Source of the DNA: Tanypteryx hageni
Taxonomy: Eukaryota; Arthropoda; Insecta; Odonata; Petaluridae
Direction: 5' to 3'
DNA length: 64,000 nucleotides
NCBI GenBank assembly: GCA_028673005.1
Contig: CM054115.1
Location: forward strand, 189,166,548-189,230,547
The notes under the pieces were generated by a model. That model ran no database searches, was not told the origin of the DNA, and saw only the letters and a list, made by a program, of their open reading frames with translations. The translations under genes and the position numbers were made by a program. This document shows positions 33,314 through 46,002 of this stretch, piece after piece (position 1 is the first letter of the stretch; the number at the start of each line of letters is the position of its first letter).

Positions 33314-36139
33314 CAGAGCCGCGCCGCCCTATGGGTGCCAGGGGTGCACCGCACCCGGGCGGCAAAATATGAGGGGCAGCACTTACGGACGGGCAATAAT
33401 ATTTCTTAATTTTGTGTTTTTCCATCTTGCAGATTTGAACGCATATACTTTAGTAATACTTGATATTAATAAATCATTTATCATTTTTAATTATTAACCA
33501 GATTATTTTCTTAGTACACATCCACAAAGAAATAACTGGCTGGAGGGTGGCAACAGTTTGCCGGCAAGCTCCTCTTTCGGAGGAAGAGCGAGTTTTTAGA
33601 CCTAAATACGTTCGCGACAGCCTCAGGCGCCCTCCCAGAGGGTGCGCCAAATTCTGAAGCAATGTACCAGGGCGTCGAAAATCAGGGGTGCTTAGAAGAT
33701 TGAGGACGGTTGGCCGATTTTTAGTTTGGTTTAATACATCATAGGTAAGCTACTTAAAGTATACCATGGTTAATTTTAAAACTTTCTTCTATGGAATCTT
33801 TTCACATATGCAAAATAAAGGATGCGGAAAAACCGAGAAACTCAAAAATTCCTTTGTGCACATCCACCAAGAGTTAGGAGCAAGCGATATGGACTACCTC
33901 CCTCCAAGACAAAGATGGGAGCGTCATTTCGTAAAACTCGTCCTTTGAAATATACGACGCCGTGTTTGAGTTGTCGACAGATATAAACAGATATGTAAAT
34001 ACTAAACATTAAGCAAATTCACTGGCGCTGAAAATAAAATCATTTAGATTCATTTGCTCCATTTTGCTCGGGTATAATATTTTATCACGGGTAAATGTTG
34101 TGAGTAAAACTTGAGAAAAATTGGACATAAATATTTCAGTTTCAATAGAAGTTCAAGAAAATTTGATTGAATATTTGAAAAGCAACAGAACTGAGGAGGG
34201 ATTTAAACGCCTTTTGATTGATGCAAAGGAATTAGCTTAAGATGTTGATATAGAATTTCCTCCATTGCTATCTGTCCGACCACGTAAGAAAAAAGTAAAA
34301 TCCGATTACAAACACAAGGATGAAACAGTTCAAGACCCTGATACTAGCTTTAAGATTAATTTCTTTTACTATATTTTGGATACTACAATAACCTCTGTTA
34401 GTAAAAGATTTGATCAGCTAAAAATACATAATGCTGATTTCAGTTTCCTCTATGATCTATATAGCTTATCTAGGACGAAATATGAAACAAAAATGAAATT
34501 CTGCACAGACTTACAAAAAACTAACGGACAATGCCAGGGAAGAAAGTAAGATTAGTGCTATGGATATCTATGGCGTATTAGAAGCTATTCATGATTATAT
34601 GAAACCAAGCATGAGCCCTTTTAAAATTTTAGAATATATCTTCACCAAGGATTTAATAAGAGGTTTTTCAAATATCTGTATTGCTTTGAGTGTTTTATTA
34701 ACACTTCCTGTAACAGTTGCTGCTGGAGAAAGATCTTTCTCAAAAATTAAATTGATAAAAACAATTTGCGTTCATAAATGAGGCAAGATAGGCTAAGCAG
34801 TTTAACTCTTATTAGCAAAGAAAATGAAATATGCGATTAACTAAATTTTGATGACATTGTGAATGAATTTGCAATTATGAAATCTCGAAGAGTAAATTTT
34901 TTAAAATAAACCAATTTGTCATTTTTATTTTACTGTCGCTTTTCCCTTAAGATTGCTAGATTTTTACTATTTTTCTTGTACCTTGCACTTTAAATTAATT
35001 AAACTTTTTAAATATTATAATTTGGTTAATTTATATGTATAGAGTTTTTATTTCAAGAAGCTTTCCTTTCTTAGATCCAATAATTTTTTGCAAACGTTAC
35101 TTTATCACTGATGGAACATCTATAAATACAATTCTCAAGTATCCGTATATCTGTCTTCTTTCACGCTTTTTTGGCGCTTTTAGATATACTAAAAAGATTA
35201 AATTCTGTATGATGGCAGATCATAGGCTACAACCGACAGGAAAAATCGAAAACTTCAGAAATTCGCATTTTGGAAAGTATTTTAACCTCAATGATTCCAT
35301 TTTATTCTCCATTAGGGGGCACTGAAAGCGATTAAATGTTTCACAAAATTGCATTTTAAAATTGCTGTAAATTAGGTTGCGAACTTAAAACTTAAAGTAA
35401 TGCATAGCTGAAAGATGGTACTTTATTATTTTTAAGACAAAACAAAAGTCCAAATTTCAGAATTTGATCGGAAAAAGAATAGAAAAAACCGTGAAAACGC
35501 ATCCAATGCTTTAAAATATAAATAAATCGGCACTTTTAAGTATACATTTGGGTATTTAAGCCTATATAGTCGTTATGTTGATGTTTACCGCGGCGTAAGC
35601 AGATGATGATGTCAAAAAGTGTAATTGTCAGGTATTTTCATTAGTTTCAACATATGTATTGCCGATAATCATACTAAATTATAAATTTTATATTTAAAAA
35701 TATGAAAAGTTATATATATCTTTCTGCATTAATTTTAAATATTGGTAAAATTGTGTCAAACTGTAAAACTCATGATTATTTACTTAGTCGTAGCGTGGTT
35801 CTAAGTAGAAGCTTGTTGCTTAAGTCATAAAAAATTGGATAACTTCTTTCACATTCAAATAATGCAAATAATAATGATATGATTACTTTTTGAAAGAGAT
35901 GTTAACAATAAAAACATAATAACGATTGACAGTTAATACGAAATATTTGTAACTAATCATTAATAATAATTTGTAACTAATCTGGATTAGGCACTGTAGG
36001 CGCGAAGACCCTACTTTATTATAGCCTTCCTTAAATTAATTACACCTTGTAATCTAAAAATCGAAAAAATGTGGGCTTATAGAGGAGGGCGGCATAAATT
36101 GCTTGCACCCGGGCGGCAAATCTGCCCGGCGCGGCTCTG
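33314..36139 (+). mobile_element. hAT transposon with intact termini, 2.8 kb
   Basis: Both ends carry CAGAGCCGCGCCG in inverted orientation, and the element is flanked by a perfect 8-bp duplication AGTAGATC (33306-33313 and 36140-36147). Subterminal GCACCCGGGCGGCAAA blocks are also shared between the ends. The interior contains a decayed transposase C-terminus (34150-34907) on the + strand. The length and intact ends suggest a once-autonomous element with an internally deleted and mutated gene. Confidence 0.93.
34150..34907 (+). pseudogene. hAT transposase C-terminal half, decayed
   Basis: Segments in order: VQENLIEYLKSNRTEEGFKR, a TAA stop, then FPPLLSVRPRKKKVKSDY and FKINFFYYILDTTITSVSKR. 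A frame change near 34545 leads to a second frame (34560-34781) with LEYIFTKDLIRGFSNICIAL and LTLPVTVAAGERSFSKIKLI, the hAT C-terminal dimerisation motif. After another break come RLSSLTLISKENEICD and LNFDDIVNEFAIMKSRRVNF. The relatives are the ZMYM1-like/DUF4371 hAT proteins. The dimerisation domain is complete in sequence; the catalytic DDE region is largely missing. Confidence 0.88.
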
Positions 36140-36147
36140 AGTAGATC

Positions 36148-37625
36148 TCTCATTGGTCGACATCGGAAAATCGTGAAAGAAATTTTGATGATTAACGTCC
36201 AAGTTCTGAGAGAGAGAAAAAAGACGTCTTCACTTTAAATAGGATCCGTCCTCAAAAGATTGAGACGGTTGTTGATGGAATCGTTTGAATTGAATTCAAT
36301 CTGCCGTGAATACGAGGATTTCCTCGGGAATTTCCGTCCTTACAACCAAACTGTATTCAATTACCTTGAATCTTTCTAGAATTAATTTAGCCGCTTTCCA
36401 TCCAACTCGTTTTTCCTTTCCTGACGTACGTTTTAACGATACAACTCTATTGCAAGGATAGGTTTAATTATAAAACGAGAGCTCTCAATTTTTAAAGAGG
36501 AACTACTTATTTATTCTTTATTTTTCACAAAACCGCAAAAGTTTTTCTGCGAATTAACGTGGAAGCAGTTCAAAATTACTTTGGATAAGAAGAGTAAGTC
36601 TTCTCGACGATAATCTTACTTGCACTTTTTGTCGCCTAAATAAACTCAAAGTGTTTTTCTGTTACTTAATCCAAGAGAGGCCATCAACTCATTTTCAATG
36701 CAAAATAAATGCGTACACGTTCGGCAAAACCAATTCGCCCTTTTCTTTCTGAGAGCCCACGGTCCGAAAACCGCGTCACGCATCTTCGTTTGACTGAGGC
36801 TCTTTCCGGCAACTCTCCTCTCAGACTCGTATTTGACGCCCAAAATTACCCGGCAACGAGGCCTCGCGACCTTACCTTCTCGCAACCCATAGATCGCACA
36901 ACTTGATTCCATTATGACAGACCGTTCGTTCCGGAAGAAGTGTTCTCTCGTTCGATAATCTTCGGATGAGAAACACGTTGTTCCGCTTGTTTTTTTTATT
37001 CCGTTTCCGCCGAGCGGGAGCGTTTCGATAGAGACCCTCGAATCGGAGATACGGATCACGTTCAATGATAGGGAACAACGCCGAGCGATCCTTCGATCGG
37101 ATGAGCATCGGAAATGGCGAGGATATTACCCAAGCTTCCAGACTATCGCAATTCTAAAATCATTTCATAAAAATGTCTTTGAGTATTTGTTGCGCGATAC
37201 GCTTTTTGTTCCTGTTAAGTTTCAAATGGAATATATGTTGCACATTTTGGTTCGGAAGTTAAGATGTCGTTTAAAGGAAATTCTCCGAACGGTTTCTCTT
37301 TTGACCCTCACAGTATAAACAGGACCATTTGGTTTAGCGCCTGAATGTTATAAAATTAGTTGCGCGTTCAATAATTCTATTCATTGGAATTATATTTTCT
37401 CAATAAACATTAGGTTTGCAAAGTTAGGTATTATTGCAGATTTTTTAATATGAATGGCAGATATTTTAATTTGACCAACATATTATGATGAACGTTATAA
37501 CCAATAAAAATTTCAAATGTTTCGCTAATCCTAGAAGGCGCCAGAATAATTAAATTCGATTTACAGTAATGCGCAAATATCGAGTACAATTTGAAATCGA
37601 TGTTGGAGCTACTCATCTTTGGACA
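36148..37625. other. No gene seen
   Basis: Unique sequence with a GC-richer patch at 36700-37110. No recognisable coding or repeat feature. Confidence 0.5.
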
Positions 37626-38225
37626 TCTATATAAATAAAATTGTAATTCTGTTTGCTTGTTTGATTGTTTGTACACGCATCACGCAAAAACGGCTTATCG
37701 GATTTCAATGAAATTTGGGGATTAGTTGTAAATTGGCCCCACTTAAAACTTAGGCTACTCTAAATCAAAGTCCGTCATCTTGAAACAAAATGGCGACTAT
37801 AAAACAATCGGGACGGCGCAGTAAGCTATCCTGCGGAATTTTTGAATAGTGTAACAGCTCCTGGGCTCCCTGCGCATAAAATCACTTTGAAAGTATGATG
37901 TCGAATAATGCTCGTGCGAAACCTAAGAGCTTCAAAACTATGTAATGGCACAAGTCTGCAGGTGAAAGCCCTCCATAGATATGTGATAGAAGCAGTCATT
38001 CTAACAGGGTGCGGTAAAGGCGAGTCGGTTTTCATCCCCCGAATTTCCCTGAGACCGTTTGTATCTCCATGCCAATTAACAATTCACAAGGCCAGGCGTT
38101 GATTTGACATCCAGCTGCTTCTCACACGGACAACTGCTCCAGGGTGAGTAGCAGCAAGGATCTTTTCATCTGTGCCCCGGATGCAAAGACTCGCAACGTA
38201 GTTTATAGAGAGGCACTCTTAACCA
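37626..38225 (+). mobile_element. Helitron relic with Pif1-helicase C-terminus
   Basis: The 5' terminus is TC followed by TATATAAATAAAATTG, then CACGCAAAAACGG and GATTTCAATGAAATTTGGGG, typical of the 5' ends of insect Helitrons. From about 37835 the + strand encodes helicase motifs: CGIFE-like then SVTAPGLPAHKITLK (after shifts), MLVRNLRASKLCNGTSLQVK and VIEAVILTGCGKGESVFIPR. NNSQGQAL comes next and, after a stop, SSKDLFICAPDAKTRNVVYR. These are the last third of the Rep/Helicase protein. Rep and most of the helicase are deleted. The 3' CTRR end was not located; the end given is the last recognisable codon. Confidence 0.85.
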
Positions 38226-38649
38226 AGCAATATTCACTCGTGACTATCGGATGTTGATAAACTTTACGGGGCATATTACAGACAGCTCTTGGGTGCTTCC
38301 CTTCTTTAGCTCTGAGCCTTTTGGAGGTGCATTGATGAAATATCCTGTGCGAAGAACGGCTACTTCAGCTAGTACTCGATAAATGCTTTCACTGAAACAA
38401 TTAAAAGTCCGAGTTGATTTCATGAAGTAAACTAAATTTAAACTTCCATTCTTTGAGAGGTTGGATGTAAACGACTCAAAATAACAGAAAATAATGATAA
38501 AAACAAATAACGAAATTTTATTCATGTTTATGTTAATTATTCTAACAGCAAATATGCTACTATTTTCCAAAGTCGAATATTTTTCGGTTAAGTATGTTTC
38601 TGAAGATATGAACAGTTTTTCGAGAAAGATAAGTTTGCTTTATCTCCAG
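38226..38649. other. No gene seen
   Basis: AT-rich DNA between the Helitron relic and the next hAT element. It may contain the unlocated Helitron 3' end. Confidence 0.4.
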
Positions 38650-38658
38650 CTCTTCACC

Positions 38659-40374
38659 TAGAGTTTGCAAATTATTTGTTTTTTTTTTTTAATAACCGCG
38701 GTTTCGGTTTTCCAAATTTTCAAAACCGCGGTTTCGGTTCGGTTTTCGGATATTTAAAGGTAAAAAATCTAACTTGAAAATTTAAGAAGTTTATTCAAAA
38801 AACCAACTATAAAAACTGATTTCAGATCGTGAAATGTTAATTATTATCAAAACAAATAAAGATAGAAAAGTCGATAAAAAAAACTAAATTTTGAAAATGA
38901 CAAAATCTTTTAATTGGATTCATTTATGTAATAGTATTTTTAAAATATCAAGCAGTTGAGAGAATAATCGGAAAGACGGTATTTTAACTTGCCACAACAA
39001 TTTGACGATGCTAAAAATACTCTTTCAGGTTCAGTAGAAGATGGTTTAATTGTGTAAAGTGCTTGAAAAGGTTTTTGTAAATTTTCAGTTCTCTCTCCTG
39101 AATTTTTAAAAGCAAGAAATTCGTCTTTTAAATTTGAGAAATTTTTGTCGATGTTACTCTGCACAACTTCACTGATCGCTACATTTATTTCTTCTTCCAT
39201 GGACGCTGGGGCTTCATATTTCACTTCAACCACTTTCACTGCATTTGGTGATTCTGAAGATTTCGGAAATAATCTCTGTTGTAAACTGCAAAATCTCTCC
39301 GGAGGGAATTCTGTTGGATGAATTCAGGCACTCCAATAAAACTGCAGCTCTCGTATTTCCCCGCTGACTCATTCCAGCTTTAATATTTTTTAAAAGTTTT
39401 TCACTTGTTTCACTTTTATTTTCGTCCAATTTTTTTAATACAAAATTTAATGCTCTTTTCGCAGTTAACAAGGTAGCATATTTTCTTGCTAAGGCTTCAA
39501 CTGCAAGGGTCACCGGTTTTAGCACTAGTCTTAATTCTTCAAGTTTCTTAAAATCAATTTTTTGTAACAAATAAGAAGAATTAAGCTCCTTCAAAGCATA
39601 CGTGATAGAGTCACACACTCTCAAAAATGTATTCAGCATGGGTTCAATCGAATTCCAGCGGTACTTAACATCCAACTGCAATTGTAACTAGTGTCCTATT
39701 TGTTCACAAATCCTTTTTTGTAGAACAATTTCGAGTGCTTGACTTTTTAAAGTGTTTAATAATGGTGCGAACGCTCTTTAAAACGTCCAGAATATCAAGC
39801 TAAACTATTTTTTCATTAATGATAGCTGATTCTTCATCAGAAATGTCATAGTCATCATCATTATAGTCATTATCATTGTATTCATCATCATTATTCCTAT
39901 CGTCATCATCCTTAGTATCATTGATACCAGCGGAATTTATTGGTCTGTAAAGCGTGTCACAAAGTGCAAGATGTAAGCCATGATTTAAACAAAGTTGGGA
40001 GTGAATTATCCTTTGACTACAATGTGTTTAATATGTTACACATGCGCCATCTGCTCTTCGGACGAAAATACGATCTCCTAGACGGAAGGTCGCACTTACC
40101 CCACCTTACCTTAGTCGTTTCATAAAACATTTTATGTATAATCGACTCTTTAATCAATCTGTGGTGAAAACGTATATTATTGGATGAGAAATTGGTTTTG
40201 ATCATTTTTTTAAATGCATTTACAAATTCGCGGATTATGGGATGTCGAAATTAAACGTGATTTTTCAGGTATTTCAAAACCGAAAACCCCGGGTTTTTAT
40301 TACGGTTTTCCAATGCTGTTTTTTCTTAGAAACCGCGGTTTTCGAATACGAATAATCCGAACCGGCAAACTCTA
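38659..40374 (-). mobile_element. hAT transposon with termini and 9-bp duplication, 1.7 kb
   Basis: Flanked by CTCTTCACC (38650-38658 and 40375-40383), with TAGAGTTTGC at both ends in inverted orientation. Subterminal AACCGCGGTTTCGG / CCGAAACCGCGGTT motifs occur on both sides, twice on the left. The inner part encodes a transposase relic on the minus strand. 1.7 kb is short for an autonomous hAT, so part of the gene has been lost. Confidence 0.88.
38940..40010 (-). pseudogene. hAT transposase, C-terminal part, decayed
   Basis: Read minus: LHLALCDTLYRPINS, an acidic stretch (DDDDRNNDDEYNDNDYNDDD, from the ATC-rich DNA at 39845-39915), stops, then 39681-39226 with RWNSIEPMLNTFLRVCDSIT, LKPVTLAVEALARKYATLLT and LLECLNSSNRIPSGEI. 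A shift near 39235 leads to APASMEEEINVAISEVVQ, and ALYTIKPSSTEPERVFLASS with LKYRLSDYSLNCLIF, the hAT dimerisation motif. It belongs to a different hAT lineage from the 33314-36139 element (TIKPSST..ER versus PVTVAAGERSFS). Confidence 0.87.
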
Positions 40375-40383
40375 CTCTTCACC

Positions 40384-41734
40384 ACAGAACATCTGATTGC
40401 TCTTGGAAATCGGAATTGCAGCAGAAGTCCATTTCTTCAATGTTTGGCCATGAGATTATTGTTAATTGTCTTTCCAAAGCCCAGTTTTACTGGAAAATCC
40501 AGTTTTAAACGATTTGGTGAAGTTTTCCGTTTACAAAGCAACCTGCAAAATCCAAGCTATGAAAAGTTTGAATATTTTTTGCTTCTGTTGCAAATACCAT
40601 TTATATTAAGATTTCATACGCTCGGCAATTACTTTTAGATATTTGACAAAAAATATATGAGGATAAAACTCCACATATAATACTTAAAATAGCAACTTCT
40701 AAGAACTTAGATTCAAGAAAATAACATTATACCACTGTATGTGTTAACTACGTAAAACCGGTGCGCGAGCAACGACGTGATAATAAAGTTTTGCCACGAA
40801 GTGCACAGTAGTAACGGTGATAAATTTCTCACTCATTTAAGATCGAAAATGGTATTTTTTATTTCTAAAATATTCGATGCGGGTTAAAATAACATCAGCT
40901 TTAAAGTTGAAATAGCTGAACGTTCTTTTAGCGACAAGTTACGCCATGGAGCCTAAGCAATTTGAAATTGCTGTGCGACTTGTAACGATTCCCATATTAA
41001 AGAGGAAAGACATGCCCCTGACGTTGAACCGGGGCACGGTTGAAGGAATCCACAAACACTGCGAGAACCTTCGCAGAATTTTGAATGCAACGGAGCAAGA
41101 AGAGAGCTTCTAGCAGGGGTGTTTTTTGAGGCATTGCAAAACTGGTAAATGACTACAGAGATGAACCACTCTATACACAATTTATATTGCAAGGCAAACC
41201 CTAAGATTACAAAACGTTTGAATTCATATATAGTATATAAACTAAAAAGATACTTCTGAAAGGAGGGAAGGAGAAAAAAGAAACGGGAGAAAGGCCGAAA
41301 ATGTTGAGAATTTTTTAAGTAGAAAGAGGTTTATGAATCTTTTTTTCGAACTTTTATACTAAACTAATAATTATAACAATTTATACCAAACATATTCAAT
41401 GGATTTTTAGATAAAACAATTTAAATGATTAGAAATTTTGAGAGGCTCTTGAAACTGTTCGAAAAACATAGAAAGAGATAACCGCTCTAGAAAATTCTAT
41501 AGGAATCGAGGAAATTATTATAATTTTTTAAAAGAATTTTAGAAACTTCCAGAAGGATATTGAAATAACGAGATTGAGATGATTCGAGATATTTGTAAAC
41601 ATTTGTAAAAAACATTTTTAGATACGATTTAAATGTTTAGAAATTTCGGGAGGATCTTGAAACTTCTAGAAAAAACATGGAAATAGATAACACCTCTAAA
41701 AAGTTCTATATGAATAGGAAGGTAAAAAAATTAG
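40384..41734. other. No gene; diverged direct repeat at 41400-41720
   Basis: Mostly AT-rich. Two diverged direct copies about 215 bp apart share TTTTTAGATA, ATTTAAATG-TTAGAAATTT and TCTTGAAACT (41402-41505 and 41616-41720). No coding feature. Confidence 0.5.
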
Positions 41735-43945
41735 GCGACTCTCGAATTTTTATCTCCGAAAATATAAGTCGTAATTTTGTGACCTCGCGGGCTTTTTTGT
41801 AGTAAATGTTGTCCTCTATCCGAATATATTTTTAATCCATGCCTCACTCATCATATAAGAGCTATGGAGAGAGAAAATTGTATTTCACTGTTGCTTGATG
41901 GGGGTTTAGGACAGTTTGGTGCAACCGGATCGGCGCAGGACAGTTCGGCGCAGGGACATTTCGGCGCAGGGATCTTTCGGCGTGGGGACTTTTTGGCGCA
42001 GGAACACAATTTTTCTCTTTCCCTGGGTAAAACTCGAGCAAAGTAGCAGAAAATATTACTACATACTATATCTTGGCTTCCTGTTGGTAAAATCTCAACT
42101 TAATGGAATATTTCTTAATGTTGATACTGGAAGTTGCTTGTAGATACACAACATTATCTTATGAAAATAATAACGATAGGAGGGGAGAGGGCGGTAGAAA
42201 CTGTTAAAATATATTGGCGATATGGCTGTCTGTCGTAAACGTCAATAAATGTCGAATTTTAAATTTGGAATTAGACGAAAATAAATAATCTTCGATAACT
42301 GTCGATTAGGAATAAAAATATTAATCCTGAATAATAAATTATTATTTGTTAGTTTATCACATTAAAATATGTTTTTAATCTCAAACAGCTGTTAATTCAA
42401 AAATTAGAACGAATACACTTTATGTTTACAACGTCTACATTTTGTTTTATCGTCACTGGATGCATTGATTTTGTGAGTACATAAAGAGTATCCCTCTCAT
42501 AAAGAGTTGAATTCGCTCCAAGAATAATCATCGTTAAACTAAATTCTTTGCATGAATGTTAATATACCAAGATAACACTACTTTATGATCAAGTGTAGAT
42601 TATTTCTGTGCTTAAGTTATTTGTAATAAAAATATATTAATCTTCAGATCTTATAAAACTAGCTGCATGATTTCTGATCATATTCATAAAGACTGGTTTG
42701 CCATACCACCTCGTGCCGTCCCATCTTAAGGACTACTTACATAAATTTGATTGTACGCTTCACACACAATGCATAGAAAAAATTTAAATAAGATTTAAAT
42801 TCCCTTACTCTCAGCTTCAACTCAATGAAGATTGTTATGACTAACCTATACACTAATACCATGCAGTCCGCCGTAAGTTGACATATTTGGCAAATATCTC
42901 AGCATCTTTGCAAGATAACTGGAATACCTTGTTTTAATATTTTTATTTTATATGAAAGGAAGAGAGTCAAATAAAAAAGAACTAAACATATTTTGAATGA
43001 AAATAGTAATTAAAAGGAAATTAAAAATTGTATATGTTTGACGCTTTGAATAATAAGTAAGGACCTCATAAAGAGATATTTACTTTGATGTAATCGAGAT
43101 GCAAACCATAATAATACTAAGCATTCTCCTTGCGATTTGATTTGTTTTTCTCGATGCTCCTGTTATTCACATACTCGACATTTGGCCCTTCCTTTCCGTT
43201 CGTTCTTCGTTTTTATTTTGTTTGTTTTTGTGATTCATTCTTTGTTCTGACTTTAATTAACACCAGTATAGCATACCACATCCTACTTTGCAACCTCATG
43301 CGATGTTTATACGATATTAATAATTTCAACCATCTTCCCCCTATCCCTCCCACCGCTAATCCTTGTTAATTTCCGTAGCGTAGCTATATATTGCTCACTT
43401 ACTAAGCAATTTTCATTCGATAGACATTCATATCGCCAATATATGTTAATTATTTCGGTCACTCCCTCCCTCCATTTGCCTACCGTTATTATTTTCATAA
43501 GATAATGTTGTGTACCTACAAACAACTTCCAGTATCAACATTAAGAAATATTCCATTAAGTTAAGATTTTACCAACAGGAAGCCAAGATATAGTATGTAG
43601 TAATATTTTTTGCTACTTTGCTCGAGTTTTACCCAGAGAAAGAGAAAAATTGTGTTCCTGCGCCGAAAACCCCGCGCCGAAAGATCCAGTGCCGAAAGAT
43701 TCTTGCGCCGAAATATCCCCGCGCCGAAAGATCCCTGCGCTGAAAGATCTCTGCGCCAAAACGGTTGCGCCTAACTGTCCTGTGCCGAGCCGTTTGCGCC
43801 GAACCGTCCCATTCCGGCTTGATGGATTCCATTTAAAGAGATAAATGTATAATAAGTTAATTTAAGTGCCCATATAAAGTGGAAGTTCTAATTGACGGAT
43901 GTAGTTCAAAAACAACCTTTGGCGATCAATTTTAATAGGGAGGTT
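41735..43945. mobile_element. TIR-A family copy 2, split by TIR-B
   Basis: 41735-41893 matches TIR-A copy 1 interior and arm (TTTTTATCTCCGAAA, TTGTAGTAAATGTTGTCCTC, TTTCACTGTTGCTTGATGG). The matching continuation (ATTCCATTTAA, AGTGGAAGTTCTAATTGACG, GCGATCAATTTTAATA) resumes at 43826. The missing left arm means the copy is partial. It served as the insertion target of TIR-B. Confidence 0.75.
41902..43817. mobile_element. TIR-B non-autonomous transposon, 1.9 kb
   Basis: Flanked by an 8-bp duplication CTTGATGG (41894-41901 and 43818-43825), which fits hAT- or P-like elements. The ends form long inverted repeats, about 345 bp (left) and 420 bp (right). The outer parts are tandem 16-bp units of the GGCGCAGGGATCTTTC type (about 5 on the left, about 9 on the right). 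They are followed by AACACAATTTTTCTCTTTC, CTCGAGCAAAGTAGCA, and ATTGGCGATATG at the inner ends. The interior (42250-43395) is AT-rich without a recognisable transposase. Confidence 0.85.
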
Positions 43946-45202
43946 AAATGGGTCTTTTTGTATGAATTCGATTCCAGGAGCGTTCACTTTATCCAGTTAA
44001 TACGCGAATGAATCTTTTTGTTTGCATTTTTAAATTAGTTAGAATCGAGAGACAAACTCGACATTCGGAACACAAGCGCTTTAACAAGAACGAGACAATT
44101 TTTTCCTTTTATGAGAAATTCAAATTAACTTAAAAATTTATTGATATAAAAAATACAATTTTTGTGTGTTTAAAAATGAAAAATTCCGTTTCCATGATTA
44201 TTATTATTACTGTCATTACTATCACATTCGAACTCGCCAGCTAATTGTTCTTTCCCGCCCTATATGGACCAAATCTATATTTTATGAGAGAGCAATATTT
44301 GTGCGAACGAATGTAAGATTCAATTTAAAAGATAAATTTATGTCCGTGTAATAATGAATGCAAATAATTTGAATAATCCTGTCAGATCTCCAGTAATTTA
44401 TTCGACTTAATTCAGCATAACTCTTGAAGCTTTTTTGGCAGATTATATTATATGCACGAGTTATACTCCAGGACACTCTTTCCGATCTTTGGTCAAACCT
44501 ATAACCAATGGAAGATAGTTTTAATTGCATTTTTTAGAAACTTTGATATTACTTAACGAATAACGGTGCATTTCTTTGGTTTTTATCTTTAACATGACGA
44601 TATCTCCAACAGTCATAAAAGATGCGCATTTCGGCTGTATAGCAGCCTTCGTAATTGATATTCACCAATAGTAAATTCCATTATATTCTATTCTCGTATC
44701 TTAGACTGAGAAACATTTTTATCTTCAGTGATAAACGGTATTGCTAAATGAATATTTTCTGCAGACGAAGGGACAGAAAACAAACAGATTTTCAATAACT
44801 GCTGATACACAGAAAATTATAATCGAATAAATCTATTATGATAATAGCGCTATTCCTTCTTTCCTTCGTTCCGCTTCTTTGCCCCGGCAACCGATAAATA
44901 TTAATCCGATATAAGAACATCTTGATATGGAAGGTTTGAAGTGAAAGTAAATAAATAATAGTAAGTATTGTACAATTCTAATATTTTAATCGCATTTTAT
45001 TTTAACGAATGACATTATACGTAAAATTATATACCTAAATGTCAATCATAAGCTTTTGTAATTTATTTTCAAATAACACAATATGAGTTTTAGAGAAATT
45101 ATGTGCATTGCGCTTGAATTCTAAAAAAACTGTAAATGGAAAGTTTTAATTTAATTTTTTGGTCACGCCTACCCGTAACTTTGACGGAGAGTCCCATTAG
45201 TA
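43946..45202. other. No gene seen
   Basis: AT-rich DNA. GCGCATTTCGGCTGTATAGC near 44620 weakly resembles the arm of the MITE at 21939-22111. Otherwise nothing recognised. Confidence 0.45.
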
Positions 45203-46002
45203 TCTTAATATATAAAACAGAGTGGATGTATATTTGTATGTCCAAAATGTGTAACCCACTTCCAAAAGACCTAGAAAGTTGAAATTTGGCACACTGGTAG
45301 CTTTTAGCTCACAATAGACAGGAAAAATCCGAAACACTGAGATTTTGGATTTTAAGGATCCGAGATCGGGGTTCAAAATTTTCCGGAAAATCCACGTCGT
45401 AGAGGCAGAATAGCCAACGCCAAGATAAAGGGTACAAATGGATTCATGCCTAAATATAATCTATGAATACTTTAAAAGTGAGTCGAATGAGTTTTCAGGA
45501 ATATTAGAACATTGTTATCTTTTACCATTAACATTGAAAGATTTATCGCAATATAAATCGATATCTATTTACATTTGTTCGGTAACCAAGATTTTGTTTA
45601 TCGTTTACGTTTTGGCTAACAGTATTGACATAATCTACATAATTTTATTGCTGCTTTAAAGGCTACGGTGCATCTAGCATGTAAGTATTAAGTAAGACTT
45701 TAATCCGTAATTATATTAATGGTAAAACTTTACAATAAAATAGTAAATTTTAATGTAAACATCGCTTGCGTAATTAAGGAATGGGAAACATTTGGTAAAG
45801 TTTGGATCTTTTTTTGTGGGGGCTCCGCCCCCAAACTCCTGAACCAGCAATTCAAAACTTGGGGTACCCAACAGCAAAAGTAAGTAAATTTCAAAATTTA
45901 TTGTATTATTTTTATTGTAATATGACATCAAAAGTGGTATATCAATAAAAATATTAAATAATAAAATCGTTTGCAACTTAAAAGCCGGGCGTTTCTGCTA
46001 GT
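45203..46002 (+). mobile_element. Non-autonomous Helitron, 0.8 kb
   Basis: Starts TCTTAATATATAAAACAG with GTATGTCC downstream and ACCTAGAAAGTTGAAATTTG, characteristic of insect Helitron 5' regions. Ends AAGCCGGGCGTTTCTGCTAGT with the CTAGT terminus at 45998-46002. A GGGGGCTCCGCCCCC hairpin lies at 45818-45832. There is no Rep or helicase, so it would depend on proteins from another copy. The 3' hairpin is weak, so the exact end is tentative. Confidence 0.7.

Noticed and set aside
43640..43817. Regular GC-rich 16-bp units resembling a CRISPR or promoter array
   Set aside because: Contiguous units forming the end of TIR-B with an inverted partner at 41902-42000; eukaryotic context.
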